Assembly (NCBI GenBank): GCA_947467345.1
Contig: CANIHD010000017.1
Span: 1 to 64,000 of the forward strand
Reading direction: 5' to 3'
DNA from: Alphaproteobacteria bacterium
Lineage (GTDB): Bacteria > Pseudomonadota > Alphaproteobacteria > Micropepsales > Micropepsaceae
DNA: 64,000 bases
The notes below the pieces were generated by a model, which worked only from the letters and a program-made list of their open reading frames with translations, was not told the origin of the DNA and made no database searches. Below, piece after piece: positions 63,621 to 64,000 of this stretch. The translations under genes were made by a program, and so were the position numbers. Every line of letters begins with the position of its first letter. Positions within the stretch are counted from its first letter, which is position 1.

Positions 63621-63659
63621 AAAAACCGCCGGCTGCTGTTAAGCGAACCGGCGGTTTTT
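63621..63659. terminator. Bidirectional intrinsic terminator
   Basis: Stem ccgccgg with ccggcgg around a 15-base loop, flanked by AAAAA and TTTTT. It separates the plus-strand channel gene from the convergent lipoprotein gene. Confidence 0.8.
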
Positions 63660-63675
63660 ATGCTGCAATCAATGC

Positions 63676-64000
63676 CTAGCTGACGACCACCCAGGTGCCG
63701 TCCGGCTGCTGGCAGGCGCGGCCGACCGCTGTCTGCGGGCGGTTGTTGATGTAGATGCGCTGCGAATAATTGGCGCAGCGGAAACCGCCACCGTCATTGT
63801 AGTAATCGGCAATGCGGATATCGCCGTAATTGCCGTTGCGCGGGTTGCGCCATTGATACGAAGTGTTCGGGCGGCCTGCGCTGAATCCGTCGGAATAGGC
63901 CTTGTAGGCGTAGCCGCGATCCTCGCAATCGAGCCCGCGCGTAAGCACCGCGCCAAGCGCGCCGCCGACAACAACGCCTGCGATTGTCGTGCCCGCGCGG
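63676..64000 (-). CDS. Glycine-zipper lipoprotein, N-terminus outside window
   Basis: The last 107 codons of a protein closely similar to the gene at 333-944. The end of the glycine zipper is seen (RAGTTIAGVVVGGALGA), then LDCEDRGYAYKAYSDGF, NTSYQWRNPRNGNYGD, GFRCANYSQRIY and ACQQPDGTWVVV. The cysteine pattern and the C-terminal QPDGTW are shared with the paralogue. The start, signal peptide and first half lie beyond the window edge. Confidence 0.8.
   Translation of the reverse strand, partial: RAGTTIAGVVVGGALGAVLTRGLDCEDRGYAYKAYSDGFSAGRPNTSYQWRNPRNGNYGDIRIADYYNDGGGFRCANYSQRIYINNRPQTAVGRACQQPDGTWVVVS

Overview
The window is chromosomal DNA of a GC-rich alphaproteobacterium. The markers are PopZ next to valS, a divK-pleD pair with a divergent DUF3572 gene, an NDUFS4-like complex I subunit, a class I PHA synthase, a large TonB-dependent receptor and a double cold-shock-domain protein. 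A Caulobacterales- or Micropepsales-like relative is plausible, but the genus cannot be read from the sequence alone. Six tRNA genes (Ser-TGA, Cys-GCA, Asn-GTT, Arg-TCT, Pro-TGG, Glu-TTC) are scattered between housekeeping genes. No CRISPR array, complete prophage or intact insertion sequence was seen.

Layout. 1-330: AT-rich DNA with a 12-bp tandem repeat abuts the 3' end of tRNA-Ser. 333-6000: a glycine-zipper lipoprotein, a nucleotidyltransferase convergent with a PqqD/HPr-kinase fusion, a diheme cytochrome c and two uncharacterised genes. 6-13 kb: Sel1-repeat lipoprotein, ilvD, valS, popZ and a Pcm-family methyltransferase. 13.4-16.9 kb: tRNAs, a scar made of two truncated genes, a ThiS/MoaD-like protein, a cupin and an exported methyltransferase-like protein. 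17-23.3 kb: sulfur amino-acid genes (cysK, sseA, metC) with a peptide transporter, then hisI. 23.4-26.2 kb: a DUF3311/sodium-solute symporter pair and a glycosyltransferase. 26.2-35.9 kb: TonB receptor, substrate-binding proteins, small exported proteins, glutaminyl cyclase and the cold-shock protein. 36-42.2 kb: CoxG, XdhC, a two-component system, a molybdopterin-binding/MocA fusion and a NifU/IscU-like scaffold. These look like a maturation set for a molybdenum hydroxylase whose structural genes lie elsewhere. 42.2-45.8 kb: dispersed-type repeats, ClpP, a beta-lactamase-fold protein lacking its catalytic residues, and a DUF3617 gene broken by one in-frame TAG. 45.8-51.5 kb: the run lipoprotein, aminotransferase, hom, glpX, recJ. 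51.6-57.3 kb: phaC with a lysine/alanine/proline-rich N-terminal tail, xthA, two lipoproteins, pleD and divK. 57.4-64 kb: DUF3572, a ROK kinase, aguB/aguA (agmatine to putrescine), ridA, a FemAB-like protein, HIT, a monooxygenase-fold protein, a TMEM175-like channel and a paralogue of the first lipoprotein, cut by the window edge.

The best candidates for something new are: the PqqD/HPr-kinase fusion with its convergent nucleotidyltransferase and a possible coupled 28-residue leader ORF; the amber-interrupted DUF3617 gene coupled to a predicted pseudoenzyme; the PhaC tail; the head-to-head gene scar at about 14.58 kb; and a structured leader at 37.7 kb in front of a two-component system. No complete, clearly novel multi-gene system could be demonstrated.
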